Assembly: GCA_037576215.1 (NCBI GenBank)
Contig: JBANDB010000008.1
Coordinates: forward strand, 186,001 to 250,000
DNA from: Armillaria gallica
Taxonomy: Eukaryota > Basidiomycota > Agaricomycetes > Agaricales > Physalacriaceae
Direction of reading: 5' to 3'
Length of the DNA stretch: 64,000 nucleotides
The notes under the pieces were generated by a model that saw nothing but the letters and a program-made list of their open reading frames with translations, did not search any database and had not been told where the DNA came from. A program made the translations under genes and the position numbers. Positions within the stretch are counted from its first letter, which is position 1. Each line of letters begins with the position of its first letter. Positions 21,800-34,639 of this stretch are shown here, one piece after another.

Positions 21800-23695
21800 T
21801 CAACAAAGATCTATTCTGAGGTCGAGTTTAACTCCGAATTTCTCACTGTCCAGGTAACTATCAGGCAATATCCTGACTACCGACAATTTCTCAAACTTCC
21901 CATCTTCTCTTAGCCGCCCCACTACCCAGAAATCATTTAGTGAAACCGTGGGGCTTATAAGTGTATACGAGCCATCGGATATTGGGTATTTGTGGTCAGC
22001 CACAATTCCGATCACGTGCAATTCCCCTGTTATGTCCTTGATGACCAGCTGTCCTTCTCTAGGCTTCTCATCCTTTGGTACCTCATCCAAACCGCGCACA
22101 TCTCCTGAGTCAATACGGCAACCCGTGTACCAGTCAGCATCTGGATTGTCCGTTCGATGAATACGCGGTAGCGACCAGGAAAGGTTATGATCCCCAATAA
22201 CGTTCATTGCCTGCTGCCACGATGGTCGCCAACGTTTCTTTCCATTCCCGGGCTCAGGGTAGAAGAAAAGTAACTCTCCCCGATTTGCAGGGTGCATGGC
22301 ATCCACAAGGATCTCCCATGCGTCCGCTGGTGACTGCTCAGCCTCGTATATTGGGATGAAGTCCAACTTGAGAAGGTATACCAAGCCCGCGACTCTATCC
22401 AATGGTTTTGTGGATACCCGATTATGCATCTCCAACAGGATGTCGAAAATATCAACACCATAATCCTGTCGTATTCTTGGCAATGACGTCAGTTGTTGGT
22501 TGAACCTCCTTCGAACCTCCTGTTCCATGACATCATCACCAGTCTCCCCAGCAATGATCGGGTCTTTGGTAATCTCCTGGAGTGTCCATGCACGTCGGAA
22601 CCAACATCGATTGCTGTCAAGGTCGTCCAGTGTCAAATGCAGCGGCAGACCCAATCCGTTGAAGTAGCACACCACATGGAAAGCCCCCTCATACACCGAT
22701 CCGATTGTGGGCACGTCCAGCTTCCACTCCTCCTTGCGCAGATGCTCGCCCTTCCCGCCCTCCTGCCGCAAACACAGTACATCCAACCATGCATACTCCG
22801 CTCCGAGGTTCAACATCTCAATGCGGATCAGATCAAGGTTTGTTTCTTTCGGCATTGGCACGGGCCACTCGTATCCGTTGATGGGTGTCATCACATTCAC
22901 GCGGTCCTTCTCATCAACCCACGCATGTGATATCCCGAATATCCTCCACAGTTCTGTGCCCCCAGCCCAGTATGGGACCACCCGATTTGCATACAGATCC
23001 CACACCCGCCGAGGGGGCACTTCCCGCTTCGTGATCCTGCCATCGACGAGCACCTTTCTCCGCATCTCCCTGTCCTTCTCTTCCCGACTGTGCAATTGAT
23101 GTCGGATAGTGGCAACGTCATAGTCATACCAATAGGGCCGCAAATGAGCACATGCAGTGCCAAAGTCGTCATTTCGTGCGACGTATGGTTCGAGAATCGA
23201 GCGCACTTGAACTATCCCTAAGAAAGGAAGGATTTTGGATCCCAGGGTATACGATGTGTCAAGTGTCGCGTTGAGCTTTTCCAAAACTCCATCGATACCG
23301 AGGTCAGTGCAGCGAGTGCCGGCAAGAGCAGATGATATCACTGGTAGGTGATTAATGTAGGGCCGTTGAGTATAGGACCGTTGATTCAACACCGGAATGG
23401 TTGATTCAGCTTGGCCAGTCTCGGCGAAGGCGGAGAGTGTGAACTCGTGAAAGAGAAAACGCCAGCCCTCAGTTGGAGGACTTTTCGTTCCTAGTTCATT
23501 TAGCTGTGGCTCATTACAACAGAAAGTAGAATTACCTTCATAATACGGCCAATATCTTCGTAAATCCTTGAAGAATTTTGATACAGACAATTTCTGCCGC
23601 TGCCACCATCGATTCCAACGCCCGATGCATGCATCCTCTGGTCGTAACAGAATCAATTCGTAAATCGTTGAAAGAAACACAGAAACACATACCAC
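21800..23695 (-). CDS. HET-domain protein, array copy 2
   Basis: The longest continuous frame of the five (631 codons to TGA 21800). HET motifs in order: GISHAWVDEKDR, YAWLDVLCLRQEGGKG, DVPTIGSVYE, VVCYFNGLG and CWFRRAWTLQEIT, then RVSTKPLDRVAGLVYLL and a C-terminal segment with ADHKYP and WVVGRLREDGKFEKLSV. The domain sits in the middle third. The N-terminal ~70 residues have no counterpart in the other copies, and a 45-nt in-frame intron (GTAATT donor, AACTAG acceptor, near 23480-23535) may be spliced out. Expected to be an intracellular death effector by family. The sequence ends RIDLC. Confidence 0.92.
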   Translation of the reverse strand: MVCVSVFLSTIYELILLRPEDACIGRWNRWWQRQKLSVSKFFKDLRRYWPYYEGNSTFCCNEPQLNELGTKSPPTEGWRFLFHEFTLSAFAETGQAESTIPVLNQRSYTQRPYINHLPVISSALAGTRCTDLGIDGVLEKLNATLDTSYTLGSKILPFLGIVQVRSILEPYVARNDDFGTACAHLRPYWYDYDVATIRHQLHSREEKDREMRRKVLVDGRITKREVPPRRVWDLYANRVVPYWAGGTELWRIFGISHAWVDEKDRVNVMTPINGYEWPVPMPKETNLDLIRIEMLNLGAEYAWLDVLCLRQEGGKGEHLRKEEWKLDVPTIGSVYEGAFHVVCYFNGLGLPLHLTLDDLDSNRCWFRRAWTLQEITKDPIIAGETGDDVMEQEVRRRFNQQLTSLPRIRQDYGVDIFDILLEMHNRVSTKPLDRVAGLVYLLKLDFIPIYEAEQSPADAWEILVDAMHPANRGELLFFYPEPGNGKKRWRPSWQQAMNVIGDHNLSWSLPRIHRTDNPDADWYTGCRIDSGDVRGLDEVPKDEKPREGQLVIKDITGELHVIGIVADHKYPISDGSYTLISPTVSLNDFWVVGRLREDGKFEKLSVVRILPDSYLDSEKFGVKLDLRIDLC

Positions 23696-23699
23696 CGTC

Positions 23700-24921
23700 C
23701 ATCAATGAGGTATTACAGTGTTAAAATGTAATTCCACCAAGGTCTTTCCGTCATGTAGACTTATGCGATCTTCATGGTCAGAAGCAAGAATGCGGACTAG
23801 CCCTCTGACCATCAACGCGTGTCAACACCAATCACGCTGGTAGATAGGCGCCTAGATATTTCGAGAACCCCTTCTGAAAGGACATAATGATGTATGATTC
23901 AATGCCACAAAGTACATCTGAATGAGTCCACTTAGTTTTATGCAAGAGATAGATGCTCAGAGTTCCGTGGCGACTCACAGGGTAAGCTAGTCCCGCACGG
24001 GTTAATCCATGTATCCTATGACTATGTCATCATGCGAAGCGTGTATCCTTCACTTTCACAGGCCACGACTCCAGCAGCACGGCAACATCCGAGTTCCGAG
24101 TGCGCACCACGTCAAACTCACTCGGATCCGGACCAATTCCGCTTTCTGTCATAAACCGTGAGATCGAACATCTCTATAAGAAGAGAGACTCATCATTCAC
24201 CAGGGGTTGCATCGGAAAATATGTATTGAGTAGGCTAAATAAAGAGTTTGTTACTGAAGCGTCTGCGAGTGCGCAGTAAGAAATTAGTAGCATGGAGTAC
24301 CCACCACAAATAGTACCTGAAACCGATAAGCCAGTGCTGTATACATCTTCTCGAAGTACTAGCGCCCGAATCCACAAAAGATGATGAGGCGGAGTATCCG
24401 GGGAACGACTCACCTCCGTATTGTAGTATAATCTACTAAAATTATTCCTTGGCGAAGATCAAAGGCAAGAAATGTAAATGGCGCTTGCCTTCTTGTTATT
24501 CAGCACACAATCAATGGAATCGTGGGAGTGATAATAGAACCTGACATGAGACCTAAGAAGAGAACGACCAACGACGAGATCCATCCGCCGTTGCCGTGTT
24601 CAGATGCGAAGGATATCCACCCCTTGGGAACTTGGTCTTCCTCGCTCCACTGAATATGATGGATCAAGAGAGAATACCACATGCTGTGAATAGTGCCTTT
24701 GTCCCGCTATAAATAGTACCACTCTCGTCCGTTTGTCATAGGCCGCACCGAATTGGGGGGAAAGAAACAGCAGCTGTATGCTTCTTTTTCTTGCTTGCAG
24801 TAAATGATACTCAGGCTGTGCTTGCCGAAGAGATAAGGGCTCAACTCGCAGCAGTAACGCCATCACGCTCATCCATTGTTGGAATATGGCAATCCGGCAT
24901 CATGCCGATCTTGCTTATTAA
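23700..24921. other. HET copy 2 upstream region, no clear gene
   Basis: It corresponds in position to the region right of HET copy 1 (15.6-16.6 kb), but similarity is weak and no exon can be supported. Short frames on the - strand (24174-24413, 24600-24872) lack motifs. The last 8 bases, CTTATTAA, are the target duplication of the following element. Confidence 0.35.
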
Positions 24922-26707
24922 CAAGGGGGTCTGAGATTTTTTTTTAATTACACCCAGTCGGTTTTTTTTTTAAGCCCTCGCCAGACCGACCGACCGACCG
25001 CCGTGGGAATAACATGCTCAGTATGTGTAGAACATACTGTATCGGTCAGCGCACTGCCACCCGGTAATGAAAGGTTACCGGTAGTGGCCGGTCTCTACTA
25101 CCGGAAAGGGATAAGCGGCCTTTGCCGGACCCACCTTCGGTCATACCATCCCCTTTCCTATTTCCCTCCTGAGGTTAGGATTGGGTTCGGAGAGCTTTCA
25201 TCAACCAATAACGCTTGCAAGGCCCACATCAGGGGCAGAGCCTGCTACGTTTACTCCCCTTGAAAGTATAATAGTATCTTTGTGTTACCTTTCCAAATAT
25301 CCTTGAGTTCTGCAGAAGACTCTTCAAGAGAGTTTCAATCATGGTAATTCTAATCTGACTTTATACAAAGAACTTATCATCGATCAAACCTCAAACTGGA
25401 GGTACTTATTAAGTAGGCACTGCTCGAAAAAGATTCGCTCGGTGGCGGCTGATGCCGCCACCAGCTCACATTTTCTCACAGAATCCCAGGCAGACGAAGC
25501 TTCGGCCGATCAACTCCATGGCGAGCGTGATAGTAACGGACAGTCACATGTAAACAGTGACAAGCCAAGTCATCGCCACACCGAATATTTTACTTTACAG
25601 TGTAATGGGCACCGGCAACGCCCGGTTCTGGAACGTGAGCTGACTAAGCTCATTTTTGGCTATTCTGACGGCAAATCAATGTTAATTGCTTCAACTCTCA
25701 TTGAAGTGTGATGAGCAGCACGGACCCTTGTTAATTGGCCTTTTTGCTGTGTGGACTGACATTTGGTGGTACCAGAGTATCTTTGAAAGTTAGGATGGCA
25801 TCTCATGAAGGTTCTGTGTGCTTGAAAGGTGTGCAAAAGTGCAAAAAGCTGTGTAAATGTTTGTTTGGTTATATTTGCAAAGCCTTCGGACTGCTCATCC
25901 AAATGGACCTGGTACAGGCTTCCACAGACTTCGTATCACTTCGAAAAAATTACAGAATATCATTTAAAAATAAACTACATGTTTTCTTCCAAGCACTTTT
26001 TAAAAAAAGCATTTTAAATGCTATAAGGTTATATTTGCAAAGCCTTTGGACTGCTCATCCAAACGGACCTGGTACAGGCTTCCACAGACCTCGTATCACT
26101 TCGAAAAAATTACAGAATATCATTTAAAAATAAACTACATGTTTTCTTCAGAGCACTTTTAAAAAAAAAGCATTTTAAATGCTATAAATGCGATGAAACT
26201 ATGGTAAACAGGGGTCTAAAAAATAAATTGCCCTGAAGAAAACATGTAAAATTATGTCCTGAGTAAAATGTTCCTGCAAAAGTACTCGTGAATCTTCTTC
26301 CTTCGAGCTGCAGAAGGTGCATCCATGGAACTCACATATATTGGGCCCTGATCGAGATCGCTCGGAGCGCAAATTTTGGCGGGGGTTGCCGGTGCCCATT
26401 TACAGGAAATATCTCAGCACTATGCCGGGAGATTTTTCCGTAAATAGGAATTTTGTTGACATCGGACTTCGGCTTTTCGTCAAATCTCAGAAACCATCGT
26501 TCCGCTATAAGACCTACTACTAACGTAGCAGGAATATGTACACTATAATATCTCTTTAGCTGTAAATATATTGAATTTACACAGATGATGCCTAAAATGC
26601 CCCCCAGAAATACTATAAAAATTTGATATAGATTTTTTTTAAAGCGGCCTCGAAGGCGACCGACCGACCGACCCGGTATTCCGGAACAACGGTCCGGAAC
26701 CCCCTTG
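24922..26707. mobile_element. Non-autonomous hAT-type element (1.79 kb) with 8-bp TSD
   Basis: The termini are the inverted repeats CAAGGGGGT and ACCCCCTTG. The flanks are identical CTTATTAA copies (24914-24921 and 26708-26715). The 8-bp duplication points to hAT. Near both ends there is a poly-T run followed by (GACC)n: GACCGACCGACCGACC near 24984 and ACCGACCGACCGACC near 26659, in the same orientation. Two perfect or near-perfect hairpins (CCGGTAA/TTACCGG near 25060 and CCGGTAGT/ACTACCGG near 25080) lie inside. No transposase is encoded; the frames at 25003-25263 and 25442-25711 resemble nothing known to me. It sits between HET copy 2 and gene B copy 2. Confidence 0.9.
25867..26187. repeat. 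160-bp tandem direct repeat in the hAT-type element
   Basis: Two adjacent copies with a 160-bp period (25867-26026 and 26027-26187). Both begin GGTTATATTTGCAAAGCCTT and end AAAAGCATTTTAAATGCTATAA, differing at only a few bases. The end of each unit contains the palindrome GCATTTTAAATGC. The low divergence shows a recent duplication. Confidence 0.85.
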
Positions 26708-26879
26708 CTTATTAAGGAAGAAGATATAGGAAAAGTGTAGAAGATTCTAGTAAATAGTCATTTAGTATAAAAGTAGGTACTGTAGTGTACATCCTCATGT
26801 GTTTGCAGACCTCAGCCAAGCGCAATACTATTGGCTCGACACCGCGCATGTACATACTGGGAACGAACTGATCCCCCGT

Positions 26880-29130
26880 TTTACAACATCCATCACAAGC
26901 CGGAACCTTTCACAGCTCTAACCATACCGGCATGCCCCAAGACGTCTCAAGCATAAGCTGTAATCTCACCATCGAGTCATACATATCGCTCCATAAAGAT
27001 GAGATACGCATGACACTCTTGTCAGAGCTCACGTGTCCTCGAGGCGATGCCGTACTGACCCGTAGTTCCTGGAGGCTTCGCAGAACGGCGAGATACAGAC
27101 GACATTCGAAGTATGACAGCCGATGTGAGATTTGATGCGAACATTCCTGTATACGAAGCACAGTAAAGAACTGGTCTAAATTGGGTGAAAGACGAGCTAC
27201 GTTACCGACATCCCTTCTCTTCAGTCTCAAAATCGACGTCCATCTCGCCATTCCATCTGTATATCGTGACTTGTTTACTGTATCGTGGGACGACCTTTTA
27301 ATATGCCTGCACAAATTATCTCCGCGCTTTCCATAAGGCGGACAGGGAGCTCGGAGTCCGCCTTGAACGACAATTCAAGAATCTGTATGCCGCACACATC
27401 CCTCCCCACTGAACACTGACACCGGGCAAGACGCCAAAATGAAGATCCGAGAGGGGTTTCTGTTGAGGAATTGTTTTCAGGATGTAGCGTCTCACAGGCA
27501 GAAAAGGGATCATATGTTGACAAGTGCAAAATCATTATTCATCGCGAGTGATGAGCTTGACGACCACGTCTCCTTTATCGGAGGATTAGATAGATCTATG
27601 ACGCATAGATGTTTGATGAGCGAGTAAAGTTACGGATGATCGAAGGAGCTGGTGGTGATCAAATATCGACGGTGGGCGAATCATGGCGCACGCGATATCG
27701 ATCTTGTTCAGCCCACAAGAAAACATAAATTTTTAATCAGTTATTGCAGCTAAACGAAAGACAACAGAGTGGCTAATCATAAATGGAGGGCAAAAAGAGC
27801 GCTAGATATGTATCCATCAGTCAAGTTGTCGTGCATGAATAGCCAGATGACCAACCAAACAGAGCCTTTCTAACTTGGCACCACTCATTTCGCCACATAA
27901 ATTCGCCTATCGGATTCATTTCCGTGAAGCCTTCCAAACGCTGGCGACGTATGTCGTTACAGCGAGTGGCGACATACGAGAAGCCAAGCGGTCAGCCTTG
28001 GCATATCTACAGTGATTATACAAACGAGCGCCGTAACCTGCTAGAGTCGTTAGCTGCTGGAAAACGGGGAGAGGGAAAACATACATTCCGCTTTGCCGCG
28101 ACGCTTGTAGCTATTCCGGCGTCAAACAGAAGCCAACCCTCAACTTCAGAGTCCCTGAATGCTTTGACTATGTCACGATCGATGCCAGAAATCCCTCGGA
28201 TCTGGAAAAGTGAGAAATTTCTGAGCCCACAATCAAAATGAGCACCAATCACGTACCATATATCGACGACAGTGGTAAAAGAAGGCGGAAGATGAAGCAT
28301 ACGATCAGTGTATGCTCTTCTGCACCAGCGATGTTCAGCCGCGGCTTCGAAATATGTTGAGGACGGACTGGGCGCCTAGTCGAACGACAATCGTGTTACG
28401 GCACGCGAAGACCGGGATTACGACCATTGTCTTGGGACGACCAACGTTGGGATTAGCATCGTCTGGGTGAAAGAAATACTCAAAACAACATACCAGCTGT
28501 CTCACGAATGTAACTCACAGTTCTACCCCCTCCCATATTGGTGCTCAGCTCTCCGAGAAGCGAGGAAGAGGCCCAAACACTGACGGAATCGACGACCGTA
28601 ATATGACGATGGCTACGGGAACTGATGAGTGCTTCAGTACATAGAGAAGTGATGAGAAAGGCAAGCATATTCTGCCTGGTAGTTTCACCGTTGAACGAAC
28701 CTTCCGCGGCGTAGGCCTGGGAAACCCGGTAAGGTCTTCGGTGGAGCAAGACGAATTTTAATCATGATGTATTTGTTCTTCTGAATGGCTAGGGAAGGAC
28801 GTCAAGAGGAATAACAAAAGGAATGAGCACGACGCACCTGGATGACTCGCGAAATAGCCAGATCCATAACTGGAAGCCGTCTCGAGAGCTGCTGAGTCTA
28901 AGCCGACTTTGCATACTGAGAAAGATCATGCCGAGGTCCTCCGACAGTGTCTCTGTATGATCGCCACTCTGTACATTACAGGTGTGTTGATTCTAAGGCA
29001 TATCCGGCGTTCGAGAGGGGCAATCGCAGTGCACATCGTGACATCGTCTTATCTAAGCACCAGCTCGTCAGAAAACAAGTGATAAGAGCCGCAGAGATCA
29101 GGCTCACCTTGATTGGCTCGTCAACGTGGA
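26880..29130 (-). pseudogene. Array gene B, copy 2 (decayed, multi-exon)
   Basis: Product not recognised. Transcription would start near 29130, divergent from gene A at 29150. An internal exon (about 28497-28700) reads smoothly (VSQAYAAEGSFNGETTRQ ... LLGELSTNMGGG) to a GTATGT donor, and the exon near 28060-28190 reads GISGIDRDIVKAFRDSEVEG and LLFDAGIATSVAAKRN. The 5' exon near 28990-29070 has lost five bases relative to copy 1 (DDAIVRTAIDQDL becomes frameshifted), so the copy is broken. The 3' part near 27330-27400 reads FKADSELPVRL, matching FEGDSELPIRL near 41720 in copy 4. No known domain is recognised. Confidence 0.45.
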
Positions 29131-29149
29131 AGATTACGAGGTGCATGAA

Positions 29150-30810
29150 GATGATGATGGTGAAAATGGCGGGAGCTACGGGAATCAACAACCGGCAACA
29201 ACCGAGTCGACGTAATGCGGGCCGTGGACCGGACTTGCCATCACCTTCGATCTATGGCTTCTCTTCCTCCGTCTTCTAGGCCGCTGTCTTTTGCCCGTCG
29301 AGTCTTGCCTCCCACCACTCTCGTGTTCTGATTCTGCGCTGTACTTACTACTCTTTATCTGCCACGACTCCAGCCATATTTCCAGGACAAGGAATTCTTG
29401 ACAACTCCACGAGGACATTCACTCAAGAAATCCTCCTTCGACGGACCCCAAACTTACATGCGGTTGATAGTTCAGGCACCGAAGAGAGTATGATCTCGTC
29501 GTCGTCTGGTTCTATGATGGGCAGGCCGATCGTCAAATGAGGTGCGTCAACTAGAGGCTTGAGGTCATGATGTCTGACTAACGCGTCGTCATATTCACAG
29601 ACGCGTGCCGTCCAGGCGCTTTGTGGTACAATACCATGCAGGGCTATCGAATTCGATTGTAAAGGTGCGTAATTCTATTCCCCGAGCGGCAGGAATATCT
29701 GACGAGGGTAGACAACTGAAGCGCCCATCCAATGACTCTCCGCGCTAAGGTATGTTTTCGCGTGGTATCTACGTGTAAGTTATTTTCAAAACCCACCATA
29801 CAATGCCACAAAACGAGGCCAGAGAGTATCTCCAGGCCGAGATGTTTTTTATCACGCACAGACGATGAATGGCTGTTCGGCGTGTGCACACCCGGGGTTC
29901 TGTTCGCCCAGGTTGAACGATACAATGGACTTTCAATTTTCAACGAAGATAATCGACGTGTATGCTTCTCCATGTCTTCATTTCATGGCATGCTCATCTG
30001 TAGCCTTAGCTTCAGATCTCAGATCTCAGACTGGAAGTCTACTGGGACACTCGGAAGTGGTACCGGGTGAGGTTCAGTGACCTTTGTTCTCTTATCCGTG
30101 GAGGATCGTTGCTCATCGAGTAGCTCGCTTTGATGGCGGTCGATTTTTACCGGTGCAAAGACCTCCACAGATCGGCGTTTCACGACAGGTGTGAATTATT
30201 CGATGTTTCCATTCCCTGCACTAACTTGCTCTGGTTTCACTCCAAGGATCTCGGAGCGAGATACACGCTGGATAGCTTATTGTTCGCCTCACTCTATGAA
30301 GCCGCTGACCCATCGTTAGTTGCTCATTCACAATTTATTTACACCTTTGCAATGCTTCGTTTACCAGAACAGACCTGGCAACTTCCGGCATCGAAGCTTT
30401 GCGGAATCAAAAACGACTAAGTAGCAAGTAACCCCATATTCCTGCATTAGTTCGCGCTGCTAAGGATACATAGAATATCGCTATATGCGCTAGTCTTGTG
30501 TCGAACACCCACAGTGCTCATTGCCTAGTAACCCGCGAAGGGTTGCGGAGCAAAAATGACCGCCAGTAAGTACTGCTTTATTAAAAAGTTATTTTGCTAA
30601 TATGTCCTGCATTTAGGTTCGGAATCGAACTCGAGTCTGAACGCAAATCATTGTGAATTCCCTTAGCTCGCGCCACGATCAGCACATGTCAATTCAAGTC
30701 TGCATTTCGATAATCCTTTCAGCAGTTCAAACCTCACGTTCAACATCACGATTCTGCTGCCCAGACTTGTGCGGAGCTGAACAATATGGTCAGTAGTAAT
30801 CGCCGTGGCT
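29150..30810 (+). pseudogene. Array gene A, copy 2
   Basis: Collinear with copies 0 and 1. ATG 29253 opens MASLPPSSRPLSFARRVLPP, then frameshifts to a stop. Preserved exon-like blocks: near 29479-29545 (EYDLVVVWFYDGQADRQMR), joined over an intron to 29602-29655, then 30130-30420 (ELFDVSIPCTNLL ... LGARYTLDSLL). Similarity to copy 1 ends near 30790 (TTGTGCGGAGCTGAA). The 3' exons found in copies 0 and 1 (NPLGDFIYSS block) are absent, so this copy is truncated. Confidence 0.45.
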
Positions 30811-32641
30811 TATTGACCTTCTCGGAGGCGAGTTCTCCCTCGTCGCCAATCCTGTTCCGATAGTTGACATTGTACAGCAGGCTATCGTCGATAATATCAC
30901 CTCGCGAACCCGTTGCCGGAGGTTCACAGAGCAGCGGGCCATTTTCAGACAGCATAGAAGAGGTATGTAGGCCCGTCTCATAGTCACCATTTTCACGCTG
31001 AACCGCATTCGTATTCTTACCTGTTTCTAGTCGAGCACCCTTCTTCGACTTTGACCTTGGAATTAGACCGTGAGCCTTTGTATGATTGATGGGAGAAATG
31101 AAGTGTTACTCCAGCCGTAGTACAACTTCAATTGTCTGCGCAACCATTATACAATTTTCTTTCTATAAACTCTGTATTGAAGGCGCTAGCTGCCTGCACC
31201 CACTCTGAAGACTGAAAAAATCATAGTGAAGTCGCCATCTCTGACAATATTTTTGTGGATACTAGTACTACCACGGCCGGGCATTGCGACGAAAATTTCC
31301 CTTCATACTCATCAGCAACCATTTTTCTCGTGGGTGCCTCCGCCCACGAAACTACTATGTGATCTCACGACTATTGTCTACGAAAGACGATATCATAGTC
31401 ACTCCGCCCTTTCCCTCTACGTGCCCTGCACTCATTCAACCGACTCAATGTGGTAACCCTGATAATAGTCGGTATTTGGATCCTCCTTCCGAAAAGATTG
31501 CCAAGGTAATAATCGAAACCAGGGGTCGCAATTTCGTTGTCGTTAGTTATTCCATACGATAGGAACCATCACTTTAGTATCAATGGCGGTAGCTGCTACC
31601 GAGGTATGCCATGTTCGTCATCTCTGATTCTTTTCCGCTCATGTGAGTATCTCAGTCATGCAGGATCAGCAACCATGAGAAGTCGGAACGTTTCTCAGAT
31701 CCTGATACAAATTTTCTATTTACCAGAAATCGGAAGAATTTCGCTTCAGATTTTGCGTGATCATCGTGTCTCTCTTCCTGCTGTGAACGTAGTTGACGGG
31801 CCTTGCTAACAGTGCGGATTTGAGCACTCGAGTTGCGCCGGTTGAACCCGGGACAATTCATCACGACATTTCATCTGGGATTTTGGACGTCAAATTGATG
31901 CACACTCTACACTTCGGATTTCGAGTCCGGGGAAGTACTCTCGTGTCGACCCACATAATAATACTACTTTGATAGCGCCATAGATATATGCCATTCTGTT
32001 AGTTGCCATTTCAATGCTGAGCCACAATCATAGTCGTGCTTGCAGCTCATCAGACAAGTTCTTTCGACTTCGACTTTTGAATCGGTTGACATCTGGTATT
32101 TGACAACTCGTCCTGTCCCCCGGTAACTGATAGAGGGAAGTGAGATATCGCACAGACGTAGTGCATTTATTCCTCTACTGTAGTCCCCAGTCGGACTTCT
32201 TTTCATATCCGCGGATCGACCGATATCATACTCTATCTATCTACCACATTTAAATAACTCCCACACAAATTGATTTTGAGATTCTACATACAACCATTGA
32301 AACAAGTGAATCGTTCTTCACTACCTCCATTGCGCTTCACTTCATTAGTGGACTGTTGTCCTTCTTGAACTCTTGAATATCACCTGCTACACTCAAATCG
32401 GCGGCTATAGTATGGAAGGAGTTTGAACGTTCATTGATATTCACTGTGAGCCTCAAAACCATGCCTCGCCCACCATTGTTCATTTACTCTTATTTTGTAG
32501 TTATCCTTCCCATAAACTGGTAGCCGTCGTCGGTGGCTCGTATGACTGAGGTCACAACTCAGATCTTGGATAGTACAGAGACGAAGTGGATTCTCCAGGT
32601 CGTGTTTAGCATGGTGAGCTGAAACTTCAAACGCGAACAAG
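30811..32641. other. Spacer left of HET copy 3, no supported gene
   Basis: No exon chain can be built. Only the last ~200 bp (32440-32640), the 3' flank of HET copy 3, resembles the matching flank of copy 5 (51330-51449): both contain GTGGCTCGTAT.ACTGAGGTC and GATTCTCCAGG. Confidence 0.35.
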
Positions 32642-34442
32642 TCAACAGAGAAAAGTTTTAACTTCTTCAAGCCCTATTTCTCTAAGCCTCACTCGTTCAT
32701 CGTCCGCAGAACGCAACACTGACAATTTCTGAAACTTCCCATCATCTCTTCGCTGCCCGACTACCCAGAGATCCGAACCTGAAAAATTGCCCTCGCAGCC
32801 TAGGAGCGTATACAGGCCATCGGGTATTGTGTGTGCATGATCGGCCACAACTTTTAATGTGCGGGGTGCCTCAGTGGCGTCCTTGAGGATCAGTTCTCCT
32901 CGTCGAGGCTTCAGTTCCGTTTGCACCTCGCTGAAACCCCGCACATTTGCCGACGCGATGTGATAACCCATATAATAGTCGACATCTGGATCATCCGTCT
33001 GATTAACCCACCCTAGGAAGACAATCAAACTCGGCACCAAGATTTTGCTTGTCATTACTTGCTCCCAGGATGGTCGCCAACATTTCTTTCCGTTCCCAAG
33101 CTCAGGGTAGTAGAAGAGCAACGGTGTACGAAACCTAGGCCCCATGGCATCCATAAGAACTTCCCATGCGTCCGCTGCAGACTGCTCAGCATCGTATACT
33201 GGGATGGAGTCTGTCTGGAGAAGGTATACTAAGCCCGAAACTTTATCTAACGGCTTGGTTGACACGCGATGCTGCATCTCGGACACAAGGCTAAGAGGCA
33301 TGTTCCGTTGTCGCATATCCCGCAATGAGGTCAATTGTTCGTCAAACCTCCTTCGAACACCCTCTTCCATGATGTCATTCCTGGTTTTCCCACCAATGAT
33401 GGGGTTTTGGGTGATCTCCTGTAGTGTCCATGCACGTCGGAACCAACAGCGATCACTCTCAACGTAGTCTGTTGTCAAATGCAGTGGCCGTCCCAACCCA
33501 TTGAAGTAGCACACCACATTTTTAGCCATCTCAAACACCGATCCGATGGTGGGCACATCCAACTTCCACTCCTCCAAGCGTAGATCCTCACCCTTCCCGC
33601 CCTCCTGCCGCAAACATAAAACATCCAACCATGCATACTTTGCTCCGAGGTTCAGCATCTCGATGCGGATGAGATCAAGATTGGCATCCTTCGGCATGGG
33701 CACAGCCCACTCGTATCCATTGATAGGCGTCATCACATCCACACGGTCTTTCTCGTCTACCCACGCATGTGATATCCCCCACGGATGTTCGCACGCAACC
33801 CAGTATGGGATCACCCGATTAGCATATAGATCCCACACCCGCCGAGCGGGCACGTGCCGCGTTATGATCCTGCCTTCAGCGAGAACATTGTTCCGCATCT
33901 CTTCATCCTCCTCTTCAAGGATGCGTAATTTGTGCTCGATGGTAGGGATGTCGTTCCAATAGGGGCGTAGATAAGCATATGTAGCACCGAAGTCGAGACC
34001 TTGCTCGATATAAAAATTGAGAACCAAGACTACGAATGAGTTCAAACGGTACGATGTCCCAAGTATGGCGTTAAGTCTCTCTAAGACTCCAATGACACAG
34101 AGATTGGTGCATGGTGTGTTGGCCAGAGCAGACGTTACGACCCTTTTACCAGTGTGAGACCGTTGCATCAACACTGGAATGGTTGATTCCGCCTGGCCAG
34201 TCTCAGCAAAGGCGGAGAGACTGACCTGGGGAAGATTCTCCCTTCGTCTTTCACCCCAGCAGAGTCGATTATGGGGGCAGTGATTGACCACAGAGATAGG
34301 ATTCTCATCCAGGTTGTCCATCTGCATGGAAAGCATTATTCCTTGCCCCTAGATAATAACACTTTCAGTGTGCTTACTCCCATAAGCCACCGGTTAAATC
34401 GATATTCCCCACGCGCTTCCTCCCGTCGAAAGTAGGATTCTC
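32642..34442 (-). CDS. HET-domain protein, array copy 3
   Basis: The main exon is open to TGA 32642 (564 codons in the continuous frame). The intron before it has a GTAAGC donor and ends CATGCAG, joining in phase 0 to a short upstream exon at 34378-34442 that reads EEARGEYRFNRWLMG. HET motifs: GISHAWVDEKDR, YAWLDVLCLRQ, DVPTIGSVFE, VVCYFNGLGRPL, CWFRRAWTLQEIT; then RVSTKPLDKVSGLVYLL and GQRRDDGKFQKLSVLRSADDE. The C-terminus is KTFLC. No nonsense or frameshift is seen. By family it is an intracellular incompatibility effector; its trigger is unknown. The first coding exon is not identified, so the start is uncertain. Confidence 0.93.
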
Positions 34443-34639
34443 CTTCAATGAGGACATAATGTATCAATCATATAACAAATCCACATACCAGTGTCCATGG
34501 TCGGCGTAGGTGGTTGCCAATTCGTCTGGGGGAAATTTGATGCTGCGCAAGGATGTTCTAGTCGTGATGACTGGTAAGAAGCAAGTGATGCAATCTAGCG
34601 CTGAGACGATTAAAGATCTTCCGTACTGCCGGAAGCTAT

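Noticed and set aside
25003..25711. Two small + frames inside the 1.8-kb hAT-type element
   Set aside because: No motif of a transposase or other known protein, and the first spans palindromic CCGGTA repeats; not enough to call genes.
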